NCBI RefSeq assembly: GCF_001571365.1
Contig: NZ_BCTQ01000027.1
Coordinates: 26,389 to 90,388 of the forward strand
Source of the DNA: Achromobacter denitrificans NBRC 15125
GTDB lineage: Bacteria; Pseudomonadota; Gammaproteobacteria; Burkholderiales; Burkholderiaceae_B
Reading direction: 5' to 3'
DNA: 64,000 bases
In this document: positions 1-8,259 of the stretch, piece after piece
How the letters are laid out: the number at the start of each line of letters is the position of its first letter
How positions within the stretch are numbered: the stretch's first letter is position 1
Made by a program: the position numbers and the translations under genes
Notes under the pieces: generated by a model
Databases searched by the model: none
What the model was told of the DNA's origin: nothing
What the model saw: only the letters and a program-made list of their open reading frames with translations

Positions 1-1
1 C

Positions 2-319
2 TATCACCGCCGCGGCGTGCCGCTGGAGACGCTGATGCAGGTCAGCGCCGGGAATTCCGCCCGCATCTATCGCATGCCGACCAAGGGCAGCATCGAGATC
101 GGCAAGGATGCCGACCTGGTGCTGGTCGACCCCGACCTGGAGCGCACCGTCGATCCCGCCACGCTGGAATCGAACTCCGACTACTCGCCCTACGAGGGCA
201 TGACCCTGAAGGGCTGGCCCGTGCGCACGCTGGTGCGCGGGCGCACCGTGGCGCTGGACGGCCGCATCACCGAGGCGGCGCGCGCGAACCCCGGCGGCCG
301 CTATCTCAAGCGCCTTTGA
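2..319 (+). CDS. Amidohydrolase (hydantoinase/dihydropyrimidinase-like), C-terminal part only
   Basis: The reading frame is open from the window edge and ends at TGA 317-319, so only about the last 105 residues are seen. The segment NSARIYRMPTKGSIEIGKDA followed by DLVLVDP is the typical tail of cyclic amidohydrolases (hydantoinase, dihydropyrimidinase, allantoinase, dihydroorotase). There the chain leaves the TIM barrel and rejoins the small beta-sandwich domain. The metal ligands lie upstream of the window, so the substrate cannot be assigned. An isochorismatase-fold amidase starts 33 bases downstream and a CobW GTPase follows, which suggests ring opening of a cyclic ureide or imide followed by amide hydrolysis. 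Confidence 0.8.
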   Translation, partial: YHRRGVPLETLMQVSAGNSARIYRMPTKGSIEIGKDADLVLVDPDLERTVDPATLESNSDYSPYEGMTLKGWPVRTLVRGRTVALDGRITEAARANPGGRYLKRL

Positions 320-352
320 GCTGACTCCATCACTTTTCTTGCAGGCACCATC

Positions 353-1081
353 ATGAGCGAAACCAAGCGAATCTGGGACGACTTCCTCACCGAACGCGAC
401 AAGCAGGTACTGGCGCAGGCCGGTTACGGCAAGCGCGGCGGCTTCGGCAAGCGGCCCGCCCTGTTCATCATCGACGTGCAGTACAACTTTTGCGGCGACA
501 CGCCCGAGGACATCCTCGAAGGGCTGAAGCAATACCGCACGCACTGCGGCCGCGAGGCCTGGGAGGCCGTCGCCCATATCGTGCCCTTGCTGGAACTGGC
601 CCGCGAGAAGAACATTCCCGTCTTCTATACCGAGAGCGGCCGCCGGGCGGACCTCCTGGACAGCGGCGTGCAGGTAGGAAAGAACCATCGCGGCGGAGAG
701 AAGACCGTCCTGGCCAACACCCATGCCACGCAGACGGTGGAGCCGCTTGCGCCGCGTCCGCAGGACATCCGCATCACCAAGCAGAAGCCTTCGTGCTTCT
801 TCGGCACCATCTTCATGAGCCACCTGAATTTCCTGGACGTGGACACCCTGATCCTGGTGGGCTGCACCTCGTCCGGATGCCTGCGCGCCACGACGGTGGA
901 CGCCTATTCCTATAATTTCAAGGTCATCATTCCCGAGGAAGCGGCGTTCGACCGCTTCCAGGCCAGCCACGCCATGAGCCTGTTCGACCTGAACTGCAAA
1001 TACGCCGATGTGATTCCGTCGCGCGAAGTGCAGGACTATCTGCGCAACCTGCCCGGCGCGGCCGACGCCGCGCAAGGTTGA
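353..1081 (+). CDS. Isochorismatase-family cysteine amidohydrolase (N-carbamoylsarcosine amidase-like)
   Basis: A 242-residue cysteine hydrolase of the isochorismatase fold. The catalytic triad is visible: Asp41 in LFIIDVQ, Lys143 in the KxxxSxF-type stretch ITKQKPSCFF, and nucleophile Cys176 in GCTSSGC. The long N-terminal arm (about 33 residues) and the overall layout resemble N-carbamoylsarcosine amidases and maleamate amidases, which release ammonia and, for carbamoyl substrates, carbon dioxide. It lies 33 bases after the amidohydrolase and 22 bases before CobW, so one transcript is likely. Hydantoinase plus carbamoylase-type amidase would open and then de-amidate a cyclic ureide. The exact substrate is inference; nicotinamidase-like activity is less likely given the arm. 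Confidence 0.8.
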   Translation: MSETKRIWDDFLTERDKQVLAQAGYGKRGGFGKRPALFIIDVQYNFCGDTPEDILEGLKQYRTHCGREAWEAVAHIVPLLELAREKNIPVFYTESGRRADLLDSGVQVGKNHRGGEKTVLANTHATQTVEPLAPRPQDIRITKQKPSCFFGTIFMSHLNFLDVDTLILVGCTSSGCLRATTVDAYSYNFKVIIPEEAAFDRFQASHAMSLFDLNCKYADVIPSREVQDYLRNLPGAADAAQG

Positions 1082-1103
1082 TCCACCACTGGACGCGCAT
1101 CCC

Positions 1104-2105
1104 ATGTCCGAGGCCGTCGCCGGACCGATCCCCGTCTATCTGCTGACCGGATTCCTGGGCAGCGGCAAGACCACGCTGTTGTCCCGTCTGGTTCGCAGCC
1201 CGCGCTTCGCGGACACCGCCGTGGTCATCAACGAGTTCGGCGAGATCGGCCTGGACCACATGCTGGTGGGCAAGGCCGACGACACCGACGTGGTGCTGCT
1301 CGATTCTGGCTGCCTGTGCTGCGCGGCCACGAGTTCGCTGCAGGACACGCTGGAATCGCTGTACTACCGGCGTCTGCGCGGCGAGGTGCCCGCTTTCGCG
1401 CGGGTGGTGGTCGAGACCTCCGGCCTGGCCGATCCGTGCCCCGTGATCAATACGCTGGCCGCCGATCCGTCGATTGCGCGCCACTACCGTTTCGGCGGCG
1501 TGGTGGCCACGGTCGACGCGCTTCATGGCCTGGCGACGCTGGAAGCCTATCGCGAAGCCAGTACCCAGGTTGCGATCGCCGACCGCATCGCGCTGACCAA
1601 GACCGACCTGGCCGGCGCGGCGGACATCGCCGCGCTGCGATCCGCGCTCGGCGGATACAACGCCAGCGCGCCCATCCGCGCAGTGTCGCCCGACACCGTG
1701 GACGAGGATGCGCCGGCGCTGTTCGACGGCTTGCGTCCCGAACACCTGGATGCCGCGGACCCGGCTTCCGGCCCATCGATCGCCCTTGCCCCGCTGGCGC
1801 ACGTGCTGCGCTACGGCATCGCCTCGTATGCATTCCGGCAACGGGAGCCGGTGGGTTGGGACGACTATGCGCGCTGGACCCGGCACATGCAGCGCCAGAT
1901 CGGCGAGCGCCTGTTGCGCGCCAAGGGGCTGCTGCGATGGTCCGACGGGACGCTGCGCGCCGTGCACGGGGTGCGGCACGTCTTCTCCGTGCCCGAAACC
2001 GTGGCGGTGGCCGACGACGCGGCGCGGCGGGCGGGCCTGGTCCTGATCGTGCAGGACTTGTCCGCGGAGGAAGCGCAGGAACTGGTGCGGCCGCTGGGCC
2101 TGTAG
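1104..2105 (+). CDS. CobW/COG0523-family GTP-dependent metallochaperone
   Basis: A 333-residue P-loop GTPase. Walker A is GFLGSGKTT at residues 16-24. The family metal motif is GCLCC, with Cys70, Cys72 and Cys73. A TKTDL element follows near residue 157, and the C-terminal CobW domain is present. COG0523 proteins deliver zinc, cobalt or iron to client enzymes at the cost of GTP, often clients encoded next door. Here the nearest likely metalloenzyme is the amidohydrolase at the window edge, so I infer that it loads that enzyme. It ends four bases before the stop of the convergent lactonase gene. It could instead be a general Zur-type chaperone, but no Zur-like box is seen before this operon inside the window. 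Confidence 0.85.
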   Translation: MSEAVAGPIPVYLLTGFLGSGKTTLLSRLVRSPRFADTAVVINEFGEIGLDHMLVGKADDTDVVLLDSGCLCCAATSSLQDTLESLYYRRLRGEVPAFARVVVETSGLADPCPVINTLAADPSIARHYRFGGVVATVDALHGLATLEAYREASTQVAIADRIALTKTDLAGAADIAALRSALGGYNASAPIRAVSPDTVDEDAPALFDGLRPEHLDAADPASGPSIALAPLAHVLRYGIASYAFRQREPVGWDDYARWTRHMQRQIGERLLRAKGLLRWSDGTLRAVHGVRHVFSVPETVAVADDAARRAGLVLIVQDLSAEEAQELVRPLGL

Positions 2106-2109
2106 CCCC

Positions 2110-2907
2110 TCAGGCCTGGCCGCCCAGGTGCAGCGCCACCACTTCGGTATCGGTGCCGTCCAGGCCCGGGTAGCGGGTCCTGACCAGCGGATCGTGCCCG
2201 GGGACGATGTGCTCGGGCGATTCCGCGTATTTCAACAGCGTGTCGTAGCCCGCCAGCATGTCGGCCACGTTGTGGACGATGGGAAACGGCGCCTGCAAGC
2301 CCATGTTGTCGTAGTAATGGCTGGCATCGGACGCCAGCACCAGCCAGCCGCGCGCGGTGTGCACCCGCACGGCCTGCAGCCCTTGCGTGTGTCCGCCGAT
2401 ATGCAGCAATTGCAGGCCCGGCGCGATTTCGTCATGGCCGTGATAGAAGGCCACGCGCTTGTCATAGACGCCGCGCACCACGTCGACCACGTCTTCCACC
2501 GCGTAGGCATGGCGCAGCATGTCGAAGCGCATGTTGCAGCCGCAGGCATAGTGCAGTTCGCTTTCCTGCAGATGCAGGCGGGCGTTGGGGAGCTTGCGGA
2601 TATTGCCCGCGTGGTCGTAGTGCAGGTGGGTGACGATGACGTCCTGGACGTCGGCGGGCGAGATGCCCAGCTTCCGCAGCGATTCGATCGGGCAGCGCAG
2701 GAACTCGCGGCCCCGGGCCTGGGCGGCGGCCGCGTTGAAGCCGGTGTCCACGAGGTAGACTCGGCTGCCGTTGCGGATGACCCAGACGAAATAATCCATT
2801 GGCATGGGGCCGTCGTGCGGATCGGGAGGCGTGATGAAGTTCTGGGTCCGGTTGCGCGCGACCGTCGCGTAGCGCAAGGCATAGACTTCGTGGTTCGGCA
2901 GTGTCAT
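2110..2907 (-). CDS. N-acyl-homoserine-lactonase-like metallo-beta-lactamase-fold hydrolase
   Basis: 265 residues with the dinuclear zinc signature HLHYDH at residues 94-99 (HxHxDH). Further ligands are likely in GGHTQG, in the ASDASHYYDN region and in VPGHDPL. The family includes AHL lactonases and other small lactonases. The frame is open further upstream, but ATG 2907 is chosen because it overlaps the stop of the upstream hydrolase as ATGA (2904-2907), a sign of translational coupling, and because homology to the family begins there. It is the last gene of the minus-strand Liv operon. Its place in a catabolic operon with its own importer suggests it opens a lactone or ester intermediate rather than acting in quorum quenching; that is inference. 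Confidence 0.8.
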   Translation of the reverse strand: MTLPNHEVYALRYATVARNRTQNFITPPDPHDGPMPMDYFVWVIRNGSRVYLVDTGFNAAAAQARGREFLRCPIESLRKLGISPADVQDVIVTHLHYDHAGNIRKLPNARLHLQESELHYACGCNMRFDMLRHAYAVEDVVDVVRGVYDKRVAFYHGHDEIAPGLQLLHIGGHTQGLQAVRVHTARGWLVLASDASHYYDNMGLQAPFPIVHNVADMLAGYDTLLKYAESPEHIVPGHDPLVRTRYPGLDGTDTEVVALHLGGQA

Positions 2908-4136
2908 GCGATTCCCCTCGATGCGCGGATGTGGTCCAGTTCGGGTCGCAGGTAGTCCAGGAGCCGCTGTGGGTTCTCGACCATGGGAAAGTGGCCGAGG
3001 TCGGGCATGACGCCGAAGCGCGCGCCGGGGATCAGCGCGGCGACCCGGCGCGAGTCCTCGGGGCTGGCCGAGTAGTCGTAGGCGCCGGTCAGCAGCGAGA
3101 CGCCGAAGGCGGCGGTGTCCAGCCCCGCCACGTCCCGGGCGGCGTCGAAATCCTCGCTGTAGAACCAGAGATCGTTGGCGTACACATTGAAGCCGCCCTG
3201 CGAATAAATCCATGCCGCGTCACGCCGCGCGGCCAGCGGGGAGGCCGGCGCCATCAGGCCGCGCACGTAGGCGGGGTTGTGGGCGGCCTGGTTCACCTGC
3301 GGATGGCAAAGCAGGGGCGTGCGCCGCCCGCTGGCTTTCCAGGGCGCCTCCAGGGCGACGACGCCGGCCACGTCGGCGGGGCTACGGGTGGCGGCGACCA
3401 GGGCCATCGCCGCGCCCATGGAGCAACCCAGCAGCACCGCGGGCGCGCCCGCCACGCAGCGGATCGTCGCGAGGCAGGTTTGCAGATAGGTGTCGAGGGT
3501 CAGGCCGTCTTCGGTCCAGGATTGCCCGGGCAGGGGCATGCTGCGGCCGTGGCCGGGCATGTCGAAGGCGATCATGCGCCATTGCCGCCGCAGGGCGGGG
3601 TCGGCCATGAGCGCATGGAACTGGCGGGAATCGGCGCCGGCCGTATGCAGCATCACCAGCGGCGGGCCGGACTCGATCCCGCTGGCTTCGTAGTAGATGC
3701 TCGCTGTTTCCGCGCCGATGCCTATCGAGGCGTAGTGTCCGGAGATCGGGCTGCGGTCCAGCGGGGCGGGGACGGCCTCGCTTTGCCCGCGGAGGATCTC
3801 GAACAGCCGCTCCAGCGGATGCAGGGCCTGGGCGACGGCGAGGGCGTCGCCCTTGATGCGCAAGCCCGGCGCATGGCGGCGCGCGGCGGTGAAGGAGTGG
3901 TAGCCCGGAGGGGGCGTGGCACAGAGCATTTTCTGCCAGGCGTCCGGCGGGGCGCTGATGACGATGCACTGCGAGGGGCCGGCGGGCTGGCCGGCCCAGG
4001 CCACGATTTTTTCGCCGGCTTCGGCGCCCGCCTGCAGCCAGATGGCGCAGGGCAGGCCCCGGGCGGCGCCGAGGAATTCCTTATCCTGCTGGGCCAGCGC
4101 TACCGCGGCCTTCAGTTCTTGGACGATCGCCTTCAC
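2904..4136 (-). CDS. Alpha/beta hydrolase with an extra N-terminal domain
   Basis: A 410-residue protein. The hydrolase domain starts near residue 135. The nucleophile elbow is GCSMGA with Ser239, the acid is probably Asp in TGAYDYS, and the histidine is in LGHFPM. An oxyanion-strand LHTAGADSRQF is also seen. The first 130 residues are an extension I do not recognise. The start is GTG 4136, preceded by a good AGGAG nine to ten bases upstream. This puts 56 bases of overlap on the end of the GntR gene, in a different frame. It overlaps the lactonase start by four bases. Esterase, lactonase or C-C hydrolase activity cannot be separated from sequence alone. Confidence 0.8.
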   Translation of the reverse strand: MKAIVQELKAAVALAQQDKEFLGAARGLPCAIWLQAGAEAGEKIVAWAGQPAGPSQCIVISAPPDAWQKMLCATPPPGYHSFTAARRHAPGLRIKGDALAVAQALHPLERLFEILRGQSEAVPAPLDRSPISGHYASIGIGAETASIYYEASGIESGPPLVMLHTAGADSRQFHALMADPALRRQWRMIAFDMPGHGRSMPLPGQSWTEDGLTLDTYLQTCLATIRCVAGAPAVLLGCSMGAAMALVAATRSPADVAGVVALEAPWKASGRRTPLLCHPQVNQAAHNPAYVRGLMAPASPLAARRDAAWIYSQGGFNVYANDLWFYSEDFDAARDVAGLDTAAFGVSLLTGAYDYSASPEDSRRVAALIPGARFGVMPDLGHFPMVENPQRLLDYLRPELDHIRASRGIA

Positions 4137-4824
4137 TTCCCTGGGTCTCCTCTTGTTGGCGCCGCAGCACTTCGAGCGCGGTGCGCTCGGCGTTCACGAT
4201 ATGGCTGCGGGCGGCCTCTTGCGCCCCTTGCGGGTCTCGGGCGCGGATGCGCTCGAACAGATGATCGATTTCGGCCAGGCTTTCCGGCAGGCGGTCCGAG
4301 CGCGCGAACGAGGTGGCGCGCAGCAGGTTGATGCGCGATAGCAGCCCGGGCAGCATGTCCTTGACCAGGTCGTTGTCGCAGCCGCTGAGCAGCACGTCGT
4401 AGAAATCGCGCTTGGCCGCCAGCAGGGCCGCCTTGTTGCTGCCCTTGGACTGGCGGTGCAGGGCGTCCACCGCCTTGCGCAGGCGTTCGATGTCCGCGTC
4501 GTCGGCCAGTCGGGCGAACTCGTGGGCGGCATAGCCTTCCAGCAGGGCGCGCAGGGCGTAGAGGTCGCGCGCCGCCTTCTCGGTGATGCGCACGACGGTG
4601 GGGCCGCGGTGCGGCTCGATGGAAATCAGGCGCTCGGCTTCCAGCGTGCGCAGCGCTTCGCGCAGGGTGCTGCGGCTGATGCCGAGCTGTTCGCACAGTT
4701 CGAGTTCGCGCAGGCGTTCCCCGCCTTTGATTCGCCCATCCATGATGGACGCGCGCAGGAATTCCTCCACGCGGGTGCGCAGGGTGGCGGGCTTTTCGAA
4801 TATCGCGCCTGTGGGGGTGGCCAT
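4081..4824 (-). CDS. GntR-family regulator, FadR/FCD subgroup
   Basis: A 247-residue protein. A winged helix-turn-helix covers residues 10-80 (ELCEQLGISRSTLREALRTL), followed by an all-helical FCD ligand-binding domain. FCD domains bind small organic acids, often with a metal. It lies 117 bases after LivF on the same strand and overlaps the hydrolase gene by 56 bases, so it is probably co-transcribed with the importer and hydrolases and controls them. The inverted repeats at 9572-9584 and 9607-9631, in front of the receptor gene, are candidate operators. The last 25 residues are low complexity (RPRTEGRGSAGPAG), probably because the frame runs through the translation start region of the hydrolase. 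Confidence 0.85.
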   Translation of the reverse strand: MATPTGAIFEKPATLRTRVEEFLRASIMDGRIKGGERLRELELCEQLGISRSTLREALRTLEAERLISIEPHRGPTVVRITEKAARDLYALRALLEGYAAHEFARLADDADIERLRKAVDALHRQSKGSNKAALLAAKRDFYDVLLSGCDNDLVKDMLPGLLSRINLLRATSFARSDRLPESLAEIDHLFERIRARDPQGAQEAARSHIVNAERTALEVLRRQQEETQGSEGDRPRTEGRGSAGPAG

Positions 4825-4941
4825 AGCAATCTCTCGTTTATCCAGGCGGCGGGTTCCAGCGCCGGCACGGGCCCTGGGCCATGCCTCGGCGAACCGCCGT
4901 ATCGACGTAAAGACGCAATATATCCCGTCGGCCGCTCATGG

Positions 4942-5664
4942 TTACAGTCCCAGATAGGCGGCGCGCACCCGGCTGTCTTCCAGGAGCGCGTTGCTGGGGC
5001 CGGACAGCACCATGGAGCCGGATTGCAGCACGTAGGCGTATTCGGCGACCGACAGCGCCAGCCGGGTGTTCTGCTCCACCAGCAGGATGGTCAGGCCGCT
5101 GCGGTGGATGTCCACCATGGCCTGGTGCATTTCCTCGACGACCTTGGGCGCCAGCCCATGGCTGGGCTCGTCCAGCAACAGCAGCCGGGGCTTGAGCATC
5201 AGCGCCCGGCCGAAGGCGACCATCTGCTGTTCCCCGCCCGACAGCGTGCCGGCCAGCTGCCGGCGGCGCTCGCGCAGGCGCGGAAACAGGGCGTAGATCC
5301 CGTCGCAATCCCGCTTGACCTCCGCCGTGTCGCGGCGGCGGGTGTAGCCGCCCAGGTACAGGTTTTCTTCCACGGTCATCTCGGGGAAGACGTGGCGGCC
5401 TTCGGGGACGTGGGCGATGCCCAGTTCGGGAATGCGGTGCGGCGCAAGGCGCAGGATCTCCTGCCCGTCGAACTTCACGCTGCCGCGGGTCTTGTCGAGC
5501 AGGCCGGAGATGCAGCGCAGCAAGGTGCTCTTGCCGGCCGTATTGGCGCCGACGACGGCGATGAAGCTGCCTTCGGGCACGGTCAGCGACACGTCGCGCA
5601 AGACCGGGCTGCGGTCGTAGGAGGCGGTCAGGGCGTCGATCTGCAGCAGGTTCGGCGGGCTCAT
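4942..5664 (-). CDS. livF: Branched-chain-type ABC importer ATPase LivF
   Basis: A 240-residue ABC ATPase of the LivF type. Walker A is GANTAGKST, a slightly unusual form of the usual GPNGAGKST. The LivF hallmark HVPEGRHVFPEMTVEENL is present, with signature LSGGEQQM, Walker B LLLLDEPSHGLAP and the switch His region. The start ATG 5664 overlaps the LivG stop (ATGA). It is the last importer gene and is followed by GntR after 117 bases. It powers uptake with LivG, on the cytoplasmic face of the LivH/LivM permease. Confidence 0.92.
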   Translation of the reverse strand: MSPPNLLQIDALTASYDRSPVLRDVSLTVPEGSFIAVVGANTAGKSTLLRCISGLLDKTRGSVKFDGQEILRLAPHRIPELGIAHVPEGRHVFPEMTVEENLYLGGYTRRRDTAEVKRDCDGIYALFPRLRERRRQLAGTLSGGEQQMVAFGRALMLKPRLLLLDEPSHGLAPKVVEEMHQAMVDIHRSGLTILLVEQNTRLALSVAEYAYVLQSGSMVLSGPSNALLEDSRVRAAYLGL

Positions 5665-6401
5665 ACCGGCACCTCCACCTGCTCCAGCGATTTGCCCAGA
5701 TAGACTTCGATCACGGTCGGATCGGAGGCGATCTCGGCGGGGCTGCCTTCGGCGATTTTCTGGCCGAACGACAGCACCAGGATCCGGTTGCAGAGCCGCA
5801 TGATGGCGCGCATATGGTGTTCCACCACGATGAAGGTGATGCCGGATTCGTCGCGCAGGGTGCGGATCAGGTCCAGCATGGCGTCCATTTCGGCTTCGTT
5901 CAGCGCCGCCATGACCTCGTCCAGCAGGAATACCTTGGGATCGGTGCACAGGGCGCGGGCGAGTTCGACCCGCGCCTGTTCGGGGAACGACAGCTCGCCC
6001 GCCGGCTTGCGCGCGATGGCGGACAGGCCGACCCGGTCGAGGTTGGCGAGCGCGACCTGGCGGGCGCGGTCCACGCCGTGGCGCAGCAGGCCGCCGACCA
6101 GCACGTTGTCCAGCACCGTCATTTCGGGAAACAGCGCGACGTTCTGGAACGTCTTGGTCATGCCCAGCGCCGCGATCTGGTGCGGGCGCATGCCGCCGAT
6201 ATCGTGGCCGTCCAGTTCGATGCGCCCGCCGTTGCCGCGGTACAGGCCGACCAGCAGGTTGAACAGCGTCGTCTTGCCCGCGCCGTTGGGGCCGATCAGC
6301 CCCAGGATGTCTCCCTTGGCGACGTTGAACGACACGTCGTCCACGGCTTTCAGGCCGCCGAAGCGGCGCTGGATATGGGCGACCTTGAGGATGTCAGGCA
6401 T
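5661..6401 (-). CDS. livG: Branched-chain-type ABC importer ATPase LivG
   Basis: 246 residues. Walker A is GPNGAGKTT near residues 37-45, then the LivG-type TKTFQNVALFPEMTVLDNVL. The signature is LSFPEQARVELARAL, a variant of LSGGQ in which the second Gly and Gln are replaced (LSFPEQ, common among LivG proteins). Walker B is VFLLDEVMAALN, and the switch histidine lies in VVEHHM. Its start overlaps the LivM end by eight bases, and its stop overlaps the LivF start by four. It forms an ATPase pair with LivF. Confidence 0.92.
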   Translation of the reverse strand: MPDILKVAHIQRRFGGLKAVDDVSFNVAKGDILGLIGPNGAGKTTLFNLLVGLYRGNGGRIELDGHDIGGMRPHQIAALGMTKTFQNVALFPEMTVLDNVLVGGLLRHGVDRARQVALANLDRVGLSAIARKPAGELSFPEQARVELARALCTDPKVFLLDEVMAALNEAEMDAMLDLIRTLRDESGITFIVVEHHMRAIMRLCNRILVLSFGQKIAEGSPAEIASDPTVIEVYLGKSLEQVEVPV

Positions 6402-7368
6402 GCTGCCTCCCCGTCAGGTTGCGCAGCCGGGCCCACAACGCCGACAGGCCCCGGGGTTCGACCAGGATGATCGCGATGAGGATCAGGCCGAAGGCGAGCT
6501 GCGACACGCCCGCCGTGTGGCCCGACAGCCAGTCGTTGAACACCTCTTCCAGCGGAATGATCACCGCCGCGCCGATGAGCGGGCCGGCCACGGTGCCCAC
6601 GCCGCCGATGATGCAGATGAGCGCGACGCGGACCGAGATGCCGACCAGCGAGAACACGGTGTCCGGATCGAAGAAGTAGATGAATTGCGCATATAGCGTG
6701 CCGCAGGCGCCCATGAGGGCGGCGGAGATCACCGCCGCCAGGATGCGGGTGCGCGCGGTGTTCACGCCGATGACCTCGGCGGCCTGCGGGTTGGCCTTCA
6801 CCGCGCGCAGGCGATAGCCCAGGCGCGAATGGCTGATGAGCGCGAACACGATGGAAGTGATCAGCGCGGCGCCCAGCATCAGGTAATAGTAGGGAATGCT
6901 GGACTTGAACTGCATCTGGGACAGCCCTTCCGAGAACGGAATCGAGACGCCCACGGGGCCGCCCGTGACCGAGGCCCAGGTATTGGCGATGGCCCGAAGC
7001 ACTTCGCCGAACGCCAGCGTGGCCAGCGCGAAATAGTGGCCGCGCAGGCGCATGGTGGGCAGGCTGAGCAGGGCGCCCGCCAGCGCCGCCACCGCCATGG
7101 CGGCGACAATGCCCAGCCAGGGGGAAATGCCGTAGCGCATGAGCAGCAGGGTGGAGGTATAGGCGCCCAGGCCGAAGAAGGCCGCGTGCCCCAGGGAGAT
7201 CTGGTTGGCCAGCCCGCCCACGATGTTCCAGGATTGGCCCATGGCGGCGAACAGCAGCACCAGCGTCATGACGCGGATGCCGTAGCCCTGGTCTTCCATC
7301 AGCCAGGGCAGGCCGAGCGCGGCCGCCAGCACCAGCGCCCACTGCAGGAGTTGTCGGTTCAGAGTCAT
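6394..7368 (-). CDS. livM: Branched-chain-type ABC importer permease LivM
   Basis: A 324-residue polytopic inner-membrane permease. The LivM/LivH conserved stretches are seen: NIVGGLANQISLGHAAFFGLGAYTS near residue 40, and the cytoplasmic coupling element with GVNTARTRILA. Start ATG 7368 was chosen because it fits the usual N-terminus, MTLNRQLLQW, and touches the LivH stop (TGATG, one-base overlap). The longer open frame upstream lies inside livH and is not used. It pairs with LivH. Confidence 0.9.
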   Translation of the reverse strand: MTLNRQLLQWALVLAAALGLPWLMEDQGYGIRVMTLVLLFAAMGQSWNIVGGLANQISLGHAAFFGLGAYTSTLLLMRYGISPWLGIVAAMAVAALAGALLSLPTMRLRGHYFALATLAFGEVLRAIANTWASVTGGPVGVSIPFSEGLSQMQFKSSIPYYYLMLGAALITSIVFALISHSRLGYRLRAVKANPQAAEVIGVNTARTRILAAVISAALMGACGTLYAQFIYFFDPDTVFSLVGISVRVALICIIGGVGTVAGPLIGAAVIIPLEEVFNDWLSGHTAGVSQLAFGLILIAIILVEPRGLSALWARLRNLTGRQHA

Positions 7369-8228
7369 CAGCCCGCCTTTTTCAGTAGACCTTCCGGACG
7401 CACGGCCAGGACCAGGATGAAGATCGCGAAGAGCACCAGGTTCTGCAGCTGCATGGGCAGCACCAGCGACGACAGCGACTGGATGACGCCGACCGCCACG
7501 CCGCCCACCACGGCCCCGATCACGCTGCCCAGGCCGCCCAGCACCACGGCGGTGAACATCAGCACGCTGAACTGGGCGCCGACGGTGGTCGAGGCGGTCA
7601 GGTAGGGCAGGATGATCCCGCCGCCCAATGCGGTCATGCCCACGCCCAGCCCGAACGCCAGCTGATGCACGCGGTGCGTGGAGATGCCGGACAGCCGGGC
7701 GGCCATGGGATCCTGGGCGGTGGCGCGCACGGCCATGCCCCACCAGGTCTTCTTCAAGACCCACCACAGGACCAGCCCGGCGACCGACGCCACGGCGAAG
7801 GCCAGCAGGTAAGGCGCGCTGAGCAGGATGGGGCCGATCGCCAGCGCCGTCATCTGGTAGGGCGTCTGCACCGACCGGAACTCCGATCCGAACAGGATCA
7901 GCGCCAGGTTCTCCATGACGATGAGCAGGCCCACCGTCAGGAAGATCTGCGCGACCGCCGGCGCCTTAAGCACCCGGTTGATCAGGTACTTCTGCGTCAG
8001 CACGCCCAGGACGAAGGCGACGGCGAACGAGAGCGGGGATCCCAGCAGCGGATCCAGCCCCAGCAGTTTCCAGGCGAAGTACGCCACGAACATGCCCACC
8101 ATCAGGAACTCGGCCTGGGCGAAGTTGACGATGGACACCACGCCGAAGACGAGTGTCAGCCCGATCGATATGACCGCGTAGACGCCGCCCAGCAGGATGC
8201 CGTCCACCAGGGCCTGCAAGAATTGCAT
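7368..8228 (-). CDS. livH: Branched-chain-type ABC importer permease LivH
   Basis: A 286-residue permease with about eight membrane segments. It has the LivH opening LVDGILLGGVYAVISIGLTL, followed by VSIVNFAQAEFLMVGM. The coupling region reads RATAQDPMAARLSGI, and the conserved end is GGLGSVIGAVVGGVAVG. It lies 31 bases after the receptor gene. With LivM it forms the channel of the importer that probably feeds the hydrolase enzymes of this operon. Confidence 0.92.
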   Translation of the reverse strand: MQFLQALVDGILLGGVYAVISIGLTLVFGVVSIVNFAQAEFLMVGMFVAYFAWKLLGLDPLLGSPLSFAVAFVLGVLTQKYLINRVLKAPAVAQIFLTVGLLIVMENLALILFGSEFRSVQTPYQMTALAIGPILLSAPYLLAFAVASVAGLVLWWVLKKTWWGMAVRATAQDPMAARLSGISTHRVHQLAFGLGVGMTALGGGIILPYLTASTTVGAQFSVLMFTAVVLGGLGSVIGAVVGGVAVGVIQSLSSLVLPMQLQNLVLFAIFILVLAVRPEGLLKKAG

Positions 8229-8259
8229 GATCGCTCTCCGTGCGCCGCGCGCGCCGCGC

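Noticed and set aside
2110..2907. True quorum-quenching AHL lactonase
   Set aside because: The fold and zinc motif fit, but the position at the end of an uptake and hydrolase operon favours a catabolic lactonase; substrate cannot be told from sequence.
2908..3213. N-terminal extension of the lactonase frame
   Set aside because: It lies wholly inside the alpha/beta hydrolase gene, and its sequence is Arg/Pro-rich; ATG 2907 gives the family N-terminus and an ATGA overlap.
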